This document shows positions 1 to 5,616 of a stretch of 5,924 bases of DNA, one piece after another. Position numbers and translations under genes: made by a program. The notes under the pieces are model-generated. The model did no database searches. It saw only the letters and a list, made by a program, of their open reading frames with translations, and had not been told where the DNA came from. Location of the stretch: NCBI GenBank assembly GCA_023248505.1, contig JAHFEM010000146.1, positions 1 to 5,924 of the forward strand, written 5' to 3'. Position 1 is the first letter of the stretch; every line of letters begins with the position of its first letter. This stretch comes from Nitrospirota bacterium. GTDB lineage: Bacteria; Nitrospirota; Nitrospiria; SBBL01; Manganitrophaceae.

Positions 1-205
1 TCGACCCGAAAGGAGAAAAATCTATTTGTATGGTTCGCTTTGCGAACGATGTGGGCGGAGGCTTCGCCATCCATTGCAATCTGCACATTCGCGCGTCTAA
101 CCCTCGCCCCAAGGGGGCGGAGAATGTGCCGTTACCAATGGCATGCGAAGCATCTCTGCTCACATCGTGAGCGAACGCGAACCATGCGACGCGCGTGCGT
201 GTTCA
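1..205. repeat. Foldback repeat, copy A (long nested inverted repeat)
   Basis: Six perfect helices nest around one centre: 30-38 with 177-185 (9 bp), 47-53 with 161-167 (7 bp), 61-67 with 145-151 (7 bp), 71-76 with 136-141 (6 bp), 83-90 with 122-129 (8 bp), and 105-110 with 114-119 (6 bp, loop AAG). That is 43 bp of perfect pairing in a single hairpin of about 156 nt. The first 20 bases (TCGACCCGAAAGG...) and the last 84 recur at 5068-5213, so this is a dispersed repeat and not a local accident. The left end may lie outside the window. The right end is placed where similarity to the second copy stops, at GTGTTCA (199-205), exactly where the PAS reading frame begins. It could be a MITE-like or REP-like element or a structured RNA; no encoded protein is evident. 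Confidence 0.8.
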
Positions 206-877
206 CAGCCTCAGAGGATCGAAGGGGAAAACGTCGGAAGGGTCTGGAGCTTTCGGGACATCACCGAGCGGAAGCAGGCGGAGGAGCGGCTGAACCCTTT
301 AGCGAATTTCGATTCCCTCACCGCGCTTCCCAATCGGACGCTCTTCTATGATCGTCTGGAACAGGCCATTTCACGGGCCACCTGGCATAAACGCTCCGTG
401 GCCGTTCTGTTCCTTGATCTAGATCATTTCAAGATGATCAACGATACGCTGGGACATGCCTTCGGAGACCTTTTGCTGAAGCGGGTCGCAGAACGGCTCA
501 TGCATTGTATCCGCGAGGGAGACACCGTCGCCCCTCTCGGCGGCGATGAATTTGTCATCATGCCGGATAGTCTCAAGGAGTCGCAAGATGCCCTTCTCGT
601 CGCCCAAAAAATAATCGAATCCCTGTCAAGTCCCTTTAAACTAGAAAGACGGGAATTGTTTATCACCACCAGCATGGGAATCTCGCTCTACCCGAATGAC
701 GGCGAGAATTGCGAAAGCCTGCTTAAGAACACCGATACCGCCATGTATCGCGCAACGCCCGAACCTCCAATCGGCTGATCCTGGAAAACGGCCTCCGCCG
801 CGCGGCTGAAAGTAATCGCCGAAGCGGTCGAAACAGAGCCGCTCCGATTTTTACGCTCGCCTGATCCCTTAAAATAA
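203..877 (+). pseudogene. Relic of a PAS-GGDEF-EAL c-di-GMP turnover protein
   Basis: The frame reads the last part of a PAS/PAC domain from 203 (SQPQRIEGENVGRVWSFRDI, then TERK), then a GGDEF domain. The GGDEF part shows the LTALPNR start motif, LDLDHFKMINDTLGH, an RxxD inhibitory site (REGD, 512-523) and the GGDEF signature (539-553). The residue two before GGDEF is Pro where Arg is usual (APLGGDEF). After AMYRA (ends 754) the protein stops at 776-778. Beyond the stop, typical linker residues RLILENGLRRA reappear in another frame (772-804), and the EAL C-terminal motif LKVIAEAVETE reappears at 806-838 in the original frame, ending at 875-877. Nearly the whole EAL domain is missing and the N-terminal PAS is replaced by the repeat. 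An ATG at 143 inside the repeat opens a 211-codon frame, so a chimeric GGDEF protein could be made, but no convincing ribosome binding site precedes it. Family role: c-di-GMP synthesis and breakdown. Confidence 0.88.
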
Positions 878-985
878 AGACGACCGGGCGCTTCGGCTTG
901 AAGCCGACTTCAGACCCTTCACCGCCTCGTCCCTCTCACACCCCGATCGCCCCATTCAGAACCTCCCCCTCTTTTTATGCGCATC

Positions 986-1015
986 CTTTACATCTCATTT
1001 ACATCCCCTTGATCA
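986..1015 (+). promoter_or_regulatory. Candidate Pho box upstream of the PhoX-like gene
   Basis: TTTACAT occurs at 987-993 and again at 998-1004, exactly 11 bp apart. A weaker third unit, TTGATCA, starts another 11 bp on, at 1009. Direct repeats with an 11-bp period are the hallmark of PhoB/PhoP-type operators, and the downstream gene encodes a PhoX/DUF839 protein. A poor -10 candidate (TAGAGT, 1035-1040) follows. The operator identity is inferred from spacing and context; the exact half-site for this organism is unknown. Confidence 0.55.
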
Positions 1016-1161
1016 GATCGTAACAAAGACCCGCTAGAGTGAATTCCGAAACACCCGAAAGGATCTTAAACTCGTGTGGGCCGTTTATTTGGGAAACATC
1101 CTGCACGGTCTCAGATGACGGAAGCAAACACTCACCACTAAACTAAAGGGGGAAAAATCAG

Positions 1162-2607
1162 ATGCTTATTCTAAACAATAAATGGATGGCCGCGCTGCTA
1201 TTGCCTGCGCTGACGTTCAGCGCGATCAGCTGCAACACAGCCGGTGCAGAGGAGGAGAAAGATTTCGGTCTCAAAGTAGAACAGATGCTGGAGAATCAAT
1301 CGAAGAAGTTATTTGGTTTCAAAAGACCATTGGAGGAATCGGCTCCGGCCACAGCCGGTCCGTACCGCACCGCTACTCAACCGGCTTCCGATCAGATTCT
1401 GCTCGCAGGCGGCTTGGAGGTTGAATACTTGACCCGCGGCGCCGCCAACGCCACCGACATGATGGCATTTTACCCTGCGAGCGTTCCGACCCATTTGATC
1501 ACCTGTATCGAGGGAGGGCGACAAACCTTGAGCGGCGGAAAACTCAACCCATCCGTCCAGCGGATTCACCTGACCACCGGCGCGGTGGAGACCCTCTTCC
1601 GCGGGATGACCAGCTGCGACGGGATTCGCGCCACCCCCTGGGGAACAATCCTGGCCACCGAAGAGACGAGCGACGGGGGAGCCTATGAAATCCTCGACCC
1701 CTTGGCGACCACGGAACAGACCCTCCTCGACCGGGCCACCGGCCTGGTCACCGATCCGGGCCACATCGCCAAGCGGACCGCCTTACCGAGAATCGCTTGG
1801 GAAGGGATTGCCGTATTGCCGAGCGGGGTGGTGATCGGGGGGGATGAGCTGCGGCCCGGCACAAGCATCGCCGGCAGCGACGGCGGCGCCATTTTTAAAT
1901 TCGTCCCGGCGGTCCTGCGCACCGCCACAGGCCCGATCGGCAACCTGAACGATTCACCGCTGACGGCAGGGAGCGTGTATGCCCTGCAGGTGCTTGTTGC
2001 AAACAACCAGTTTGGACAAGGGGGAGAGATCGGCCGTGGCCGTTGGATCTCAGTCAATGCGGCGACGGCGCGAGCCAATGCCGATGCGAGCGGCGCCACC
2101 GGCTACTACCGGCCCGAAGACCTTCATCAAGACCCGACGTTCGTCGATTCGGCCAACCCTCTGGCAGTCCGCTTCTGCTGGACCGATACCGGCAACGAGG
2201 ATTTCTCGAATTACGCCGAGGTGGTCTGCGCGGTCGACGCGAATCCAAGCCTCGCTTCATCCACGGTGATCGCCAATCGTTTTGTCGAGGGAGATCTTCA
2301 TTTCAACTCCTTCGACAATCTTGAATTTCAGCCGGTCACAGGCAACATCTATGTCGTCGAAGATCACGACAACGGCGATATCTTCGCCTGCCTCCCGGAC
2401 GGCGCCGATCGGGACATCAAGACCGACGGCTGCGTGAAGATGCTCTCCGTGAAAGATACTTCGGCCGAGCCGACCGGCTTTATCTTCAGCGCGGATGGGA
2501 AGACGGCGTACCTCTCGATTCAGCACAGCAACGATGGGAACATGCCGCCGGTCGACGGCTATGCGACGGATGACGTGCTGAAGATCACCGGTTTTCGGGT
2601 GGACTAA
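1162..2607 (+). CDS. Secreted PhoX-like DUF839 protein (putative phosphatase)
   Basis: This is a 481-residue protein. The N-terminus is a Sec-type signal (Lys7, hydrophobic run 9-22) ending in AISC (Cys24), a poor lipobox, or with possible cleavage after AGA (29). No twin arginine is present, although classical PhoX enzymes are Tat substrates. DUF839/PhoX hallmarks follow in order: CDGIRATPWGTILATEE (152-168), YRPEDLH (316-322), FDNLEF (384-389), and the C-terminal EPTGFIFSADGKTAYLSIQH (436-455). PhoX enzymes are calcium- and iron-dependent phosphomonoesterases of the periplasm or cell surface. Here the Cys expected just before the paired Glu of the TPWGT motif is Thr166, so activity is uncertain. 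The start is supported by AAAGGGGG at 1145-1152, nine bases before the ATG. A Pho-box-like operator upstream suggests induction by phosphate limitation. The gene is monocistronic, closed by the terminator at 2641. Family membership is sure, catalysis is not. Confidence 0.85.
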   Translation: MLILNNKWMAALLLPALTFSAISCNTAGAEEEKDFGLKVEQMLENQSKKLFGFKRPLEESAPATAGPYRTATQPASDQILLAGGLEVEYLTRGAANATDMMAFYPASVPTHLITCIEGGRQTLSGGKLNPSVQRIHLTTGAVETLFRGMTSCDGIRATPWGTILATEETSDGGAYEILDPLATTEQTLLDRATGLVTDPGHIAKRTALPRIAWEGIAVLPSGVVIGGDELRPGTSIAGSDGGAIFKFVPAVLRTATGPIGNLNDSPLTAGSVYALQVLVANNQFGQGGEIGRGRWISVNAATARANADASGATGYYRPEDLHQDPTFVDSANPLAVRFCWTDTGNEDFSNYAEVVCAVDANPSLASSTVIANRFVEGDLHFNSFDNLEFQPVTGNIYVVEDHDNGDIFACLPDGADRDIKTDGCVKMLSVKDTSAEPTGFIFSADGKTAYLSIQHSNDGNMPPVDGYATDDVLKITGFRVD

Positions 2608-2640
2608 AGCGGAGATCCGCAACCCGAAATTGAGGAATGG

Positions 2641-2675
2641 CGTGGAGCGGGAGAAATCGGCCCGCTCCACGTTTT
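2641..2675 (+). terminator. Intrinsic terminator of the PhoX-like gene
   Basis: A perfect 11-bp stem (2641-2651 with 2661-2671) and a 9-nt loop are followed by TTTT, 33 bases after the stop codon. On the opposite strand the stem is not followed by a T-run, so it serves mainly the plus-strand gene. No clear separate terminator is seen for the convergent minus-strand gene. Confidence 0.85.
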
Positions 2676-2776
2676 GATCGGATTTCTATCTCAGCTCGGT
2701 TCGGGCTCTACTGGATCGGTATGGGGGTGGGACATTCATGGAGCGGGCGCTTTACGCCAATGGGTCAAAAACGGCT

Positions 2777-4222
2777 TCAGCGTGTCTTTTCGCTTTCGCT
2801 GACCGAAGGAGAGGAAGCGGAATCGGCCCGGAAAACATGGACCCGGTTACGGCCGGCCCGCTTTGCTTCGTAGAGCGCTTTATCGGCGCGCTGAATAAAC
2901 TCCTCCGGGGTGGGAAGGCGGCCTTCGTCCCCCCTCATCGTGCTGATGCCGAAACTACAGGTCAAGGGGGTTTCCTCCGGCAGCAGCCTCTCGGAAGCGG
3001 TGGCCGACCGCAGTCGCTCGGCCGCAGCCACGGCTTCCGGTTCATCCGTTTCAGACATCAAAAGGAGGAACTCTTCCCCTCCATACCGGGCGACGGTATC
3101 ATAAGGCCGGATAATGAGGCCGAATAACTTCGACAGTCCATGGAGAACTTGATCGCCGACGAGATGTCCGAAGCGGTCGTTGACCGATTTAAAGTAGTCG
3201 ACGTCGATGAGGAGAATGGAGAGAGGACGATTCAGGCGGAAGGCCCGGTCCATTTCGGCGATGAGAATCTCGTTTAAGTACCGCCGATTGTAGAGACCGG
3301 TCAGCGGATCACGGATGGAGAGGCTTTTGATCTCCTCCAGCGCCTGCTGTTTTTGGATCGCGATGACCGCAAGTGTCGCCAACAGCCGGAGCGCTTCGAG
3401 CATGGAAGGGGTAAAGGTCCGGGGCTTGAAATCATCATTATAGAGGATGCCGATCGGTCCCTTCTCGGAGAGGAGGGGAACGGCGATGAGGGAACGGACC
3501 CCTTCTTTGAGGAGAACGGGGTTGTTGAAAGAGGGGTATTCGGCAATGTTGGGAATCAGGACCGGTTCGTTGCGCGAGAGAATATGTTCGGTGAGCCCCC
3601 CGGTGCGAACGGAATAGATGGCCTGTTTGAAAAATTCGGACGAGAACCCCTTTGCCGCGACTAAAAAAAGCTGCTGTTTCTGCTTGTCGAAAATCGACAG
3701 GGAGCCGGCCGGCATCCCGGTCATCCGAATCCCCCCCATCACGATCGCCTCGAAGATCTGCTCGGATGTTTCAGAGCGGGAGAGCATCTGGTTGATCTCT
3801 AGGAGGACCCGATGCTCTCCCAGATGCGCTCTCAATTGGATCTCCTGCTCTTCCAGCTCTTGGATCATGCTCCAGAGGAGATAGGAGACCGGCCCCGTCA
3901 CCACATCAAAGGATCGGGAGGGAAGGCTGAGCAGGCGTGTGTGCATCAGCTGATCTCCGGTCAGATCGAACGTCAGATTGACGTCCAAACCTTGGAGAAA
4001 CTGAAGGGGATCTCCGATAAAAAAAGGAAGCCCTGCTTCCTGGGCAAGGAGGATGCCGGGCGCTTGTGGGTTGAGATCGGAAACCCCTGCGATTTGGACC
4101 CAGTTAAATCGTAACAGGCGGCTTAAGACCGCTCTCCCTCCCTTTCCGGCCCCGATCAGGAAGATTCGTGTAAGCCCGTCTCTGTTCGCGTCACGCGTAC
4201 TTTTTGTGTGCTGGGAAATCAT
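2777..4222 (-). CDS. Diguanylate cyclase with Rossmann-like, GAF and GGEEF domains
   Basis: This is a complete 481-residue cytoplasmic protein predicted to make c-di-GMP from two GTP. Residues about 18-118 look like a Rossmann nucleotide-binding domain: TRIFLIGAGKGGRAVLSRLL carries a GxGxxG loop (24-29), followed by GVSDLNPQAPG and DLTGD. A short coiled coil (about 119-146) leads to a GAF domain (about 147-290, SLIAVPLL... GIL core). A second linker leads to the GGDEF-type domain: DPLTGLYNRR (305-314), IDVDYFKSVND (339-349), inhibitory site RPYD (372-375) and GGEEF (381-385), all intact. No membrane segment is apparent. Similar Rossmann N-termini are known to me at the front of some sensor kinases; pairing with a cyclase is less usual. 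The ligand (NAD(H) or another) is inferred. On the coding strand CGGGGTG lies about six bases before the ATG. It is convergent with the PhoX-like gene and divergent from the CBS gene. Confidence 0.9.
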   Translation of the reverse strand: MISQHTKSTRDANRDGLTRIFLIGAGKGGRAVLSRLLRFNWVQIAGVSDLNPQAPGILLAQEAGLPFFIGDPLQFLQGLDVNLTFDLTGDQLMHTRLLSLPSRSFDVVTGPVSYLLWSMIQELEEQEIQLRAHLGEHRVLLEINQMLSRSETSEQIFEAIVMGGIRMTGMPAGSLSIFDKQKQQLFLVAAKGFSSEFFKQAIYSVRTGGLTEHILSRNEPVLIPNIAEYPSFNNPVLLKEGVRSLIAVPLLSEKGPIGILYNDDFKPRTFTPSMLEALRLLATLAVIAIQKQQALEEIKSLSIRDPLTGLYNRRYLNEILIAEMDRAFRLNRPLSILLIDVDYFKSVNDRFGHLVGDQVLHGLSKLFGLIIRPYDTVARYGGEEFLLLMSETDEPEAVAAAERLRSATASERLLPEETPLTCSFGISTMRGDEGRLPTPEEFIQRADKALYEAKRAGRNRVHVFRADSASSPSVSESEKTR

Positions 4223-4363
4223 TCATTCACCCCGACGACCGATTTCTGACCCTGGAAGATTCCGACGCAAACGGCGGTCATCTTCGACCTGATAGAGATA
4301 TTCCCCCTTCGATCCGCCCCAAGGATTCTGAACGGTCCCGGCCAGATCCTCGACGACCTTTTC

Positions 4364-4391
4364 AGTCTAGCGCAAGCATCCCGATTGTCAA
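4364..4391 (-). promoter_or_regulatory. Sigma70-type promoter for the cyclase gene
   Basis: On the minus strand a perfect TTGACA (4391-4386) is followed after 16 bp by TAGACT (4369-4364), four of six matches to the -10 consensus. Predicted transcription starts near 4357, about 135 bases before the ATG at 4222. Confidence 0.5.
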
Positions 4392-4405
4392 CCTTCCATA
4401 TCGCT

Positions 4406-4432
4406 TTGGAAAGGGTCTGTTAACTTTATAAT
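4406..4432 (+). promoter_or_regulatory. Sigma70-type promoter for the CBS gene
   Basis: A perfect -10 TATAAT lies at 4427-4432. The best -35 is TTGGAA at 4406-4411 with a short 15-bp spacer, so the site may need an activator. The two divergent -35 boxes are only about 15 bp apart, so a protein bound between them could affect both genes. Confidence 0.5.
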
Positions 4433-4566
4433 CGACTGCGCCAGCCTCAAGCGTTCTTAGATCGGATTTTTGAAGCAAGCGTCTGACCGATGGAAGGTGA
4501 GAACGACGACGAGGGTTCCGTCGTCTTTGAATATAGATCCAGTTGAGCGATGACTCATCAATCTGC

Positions 4567-4572
4567 AAGGAG
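4567..4572 (+). promoter_or_regulatory. Ribosome binding site that sets the CBS start
   Basis: AAGGAG sits six bases before the ATG at 4579. The in-frame upstream ATG at 4543 has no such site, so 4579 is chosen. Confidence 0.8.
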
Positions 4573-4578
4573 AAATCA

Positions 4579-5028
4579 ATGAGACGTGTCGAATATATGC
4601 TGGGCGGGGAGGATTTCAAAACAATGACCGCGAGCCATTTTATGGAATCCGATGTCTACTCTTACCCCGAGAACGCACTTGCGACTGAATTGATCACCGC
4701 CATGACAAAGGGCGGATTTGGGAGTCTGCCGATTGTGGCCAAGGGGAAGGTGCTCGTCGGCATTGTCAGCGAGTTTGATTTATTGAATGCGATCATCGCC
4801 GGCAAAGAGATCGAAACACTCACCGTTAAAGAGATCATGACGAAAGATCCGGTGACGGTGACCGAAGAAACCCCGGCGGATCAGATCATGGCGACCCTCC
4901 AAAAGAAGCATTTCATTCGGGTGCCTGTCGTCAATGAGCAGGGGATTCTGGTGGGGGCCGTCGCCCGGCGAGATATCCTTCTCGGATTTCTGAAGTCCAC
5001 CGAAAAAGCGCCTCTGATGGCCCTCTGA
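4579..5028 (+). CDS. Tandem CBS-domain protein
   Basis: This is a 149-residue soluble protein made of two CBS domains, a single Bateman module. CBS1 covers about 17-72 (MESDVYSYPENALATELI... SLPIVAKGKVLVGIVSEFDL) and CBS2 about 82-140 (VKEIMTKDPVTVTEE... FIRVPVVNEQGILVGAVARRD). Stand-alone pairs of this size usually bind AMP, ATP or related nucleotides and act as regulatory subunits or free sensors; the partner cannot be read from the sequence. The length is normal for the family. The start is fixed by AAGGAG at 4567-4572. The last residues APLMAL come from an 11-bp tandem duplication (5011-5032) that supplies the stop codon at 5026-5028, so the native C-terminus may have been slightly altered, but both domains are complete. 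It is expressed from its own promoter at 4406-4432, divergent from the cyclase. Confidence 0.9.
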   Translation: MRRVEYMLGGEDFKTMTASHFMESDVYSYPENALATELITAMTKGGFGSLPIVAKGKVLVGIVSEFDLLNAIIAGKEIETLTVKEIMTKDPVTVTEETPADQIMATLQKKHFIRVPVVNEQGILVGAVARRDILLGFLKSTEKAPLMAL

Positions 5029-5032
5029 TGGC
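5011..5032 (+). repeat. Perfect 11-bp tandem duplication over the CBS stop codon
   Basis: CCTCTGATGGC is present twice head to tail, at 5011-5021 and 5022-5032. In the first copy it is read Pro-Leu-Met-Ala; in the second the frame has moved and TGA (5026-5028) ends the protein. Confidence 0.9.
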
Positions 5033-5035
5033 ATT

Positions 5036-5069
5036 GAAGATTCTCCGAAGCAAGCTTCGGAGAATCTTC
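5036..5069. repeat. Perfect 34-bp palindrome
   Basis: GAAGATTCTCCGAAGC (5036-5051) and its exact reverse complement (5054-5069) are separated by AA, eight bases after the CBS stop codon. No T-run follows, so it is not a classical terminator, though the RNA hairpin could protect the 3' end of the mRNA. It overlaps the left end of repeat copy B by two bases and may be part of that element. Confidence 0.85.
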
Positions 5070-5213
5070 GACCCGAAAGGAGAAAAAACGCATTTGGATC
5101 GCTCGTCTTACCCCGCAGCAAGCTATGGGAATGTGCAGGATGCGAATCAAGCGCGAAGCGCCTCTGCTCACATCGTGAGCAAAGCGAACCATGCGACGCG
5201 CGATGCGTGTTCA
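5068..5213. repeat. Foldback repeat, copy B (shortened)
   Basis: The first 20 bases (5068-5087) equal positions 1-20. The last 85 (5129-5213) align with 122-205, almost identical over the final 60 and both ending GTGTTCA. The core GCTCACATCGTGAGC (5166-5180) is a small hairpin in its own right. Most of the left arm found in copy A is missing or diverged here, so the copy is about 60 nt shorter and cannot form the long hairpin. It lies after the CBS gene and before a terminator. A reading frame of 76 codons (5028-5258) crosses it but looks like an accident. Confidence 0.75.
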
Positions 5214-5271
5214 ACCTGTTGTAAGAACCGTAAAGCAGCCTCAAGAATCTACGTTTGAATTTCCCCATCCG

Positions 5272-5310
5272 AAAGGCCCTGCTTTCCTTCGAAGACAGGG
5301 CCTTTTTATT
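5272..5310 (+). terminator. Intrinsic terminator after the CBS gene and repeat B
   Basis: The stem AAAGGCCCTG (5272-5281) pairs perfectly with CAGGGCCTTT (5296-5305), with a 14-nt loop and continuing Ts (TTTTTATT, 5303-5310). It probably ends transcripts from the CBS promoter, which would therefore carry repeat B in their 3' untranslated region. Confidence 0.8.
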
Positions 5311-5616
5311 GTCGGCGGTCGCGCGGACGATTTCCCCTTTCACGTCGAGCTTCTACGGCCTCACCCGCGAGGGGCTTTATGGAGCGCCCCAAATTGACAG
5401 ATTCAACATCGGGCGGTATACATCAGAATGGTGTAATAAAATCTATCCGCAGGCGTTCTCCTCTCCTGAATCGAACGCTGGGATCGCGTTATCGCGCGAC
5501 CTGATCGGTTCCGACCGACCGTGTTTTTCCCAAGGACCCGCAAAGGGAAATCTCGGAGAGATTGAAAGACGATTTCAAAGTCAGAGACGGAAAAACAAAT
5601 TTATAAGAGGCCCAAC
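5311..5616. other. Intergenic region and leader of the response-regulator gene
   Basis: This 306-bp stretch between the terminator and the next start codon contains the promoter at 5394-5422 and a leader of about 190 nt. The leader has only small hairpins, such as AATCTC/GAGATT (5549-5563). A 121-codon open frame (5255-5620) crosses it, but it also spans the terminator, lacks a ribosome binding site and resembles nothing I know, so I treat it as non-coding. Confidence 0.5.
5394..5422 (+). promoter_or_regulatory. Sigma70-type promoter for the receiver gene
   Basis: A perfect TTGACA (5394-5399) and TATACA (5417-5422, four of six) are separated by the ideal 17 bp. Transcription would begin near 5429, about 188 bases before the start codon. 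Confidence 0.6.

Larger units (their letters stand above)
4223..4578. other. Divergent intergenic region and leaders
   Basis: This 356-bp gap separates two divergent genes. It holds one sigma70-type promoter per strand (4364-4391 minus, 4406-4432 plus), leaving a leader of about 135 nt for the cyclase and about 140 nt for the CBS gene. In the CBS leader, 4505-4511 pairs with 4519-4525 (7 bp, loop AGGGTTC) and is followed by TTT; this could be a weak attenuator or just local structure. I could not match either leader to a known riboswitch, including the c-di-GMP classes. No convincing small gene was seen. Confidence 0.5.

Noticed and set aside
40..351. 103-codon frame at the left end
   Set aside because: It lies in the foldback repeat and in the wrong frame over the PAS-GGDEF coding sequence.
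893..907. TCGGCT/AGCCGA hairpin after the EAL relic as a terminator
   Set aside because: The stem is only 6 bp and no T-run follows.
1309..2670. Minus-strand frames inside the PhoX-like gene
   Set aside because: They are antisense shadows of a well-supported DUF839 gene, as expected in GC-rich DNA, without recognisable motifs.
4543..4578. Earlier in-frame ATG for the CBS protein
   Set aside because: No Shine-Dalgarno sequence precedes it, and the extra residues contain the true ribosome binding site of the 4579 start.
4433..4578. Possible c-di-GMP riboswitch in the CBS leader
   Set aside because: The conserved core bases and paired elements of the known c-di-GMP riboswitch classes were not found; only a single 7-bp hairpin is seen.
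5028..5258. 76-codon frame starting at the ATG that overlaps the CBS stop (TGATG)
   Set aside because: It runs through the palindrome and repeat B, has no ribosome binding site of its own and matches no family I recognise; translational coupling is possible but unsupported.
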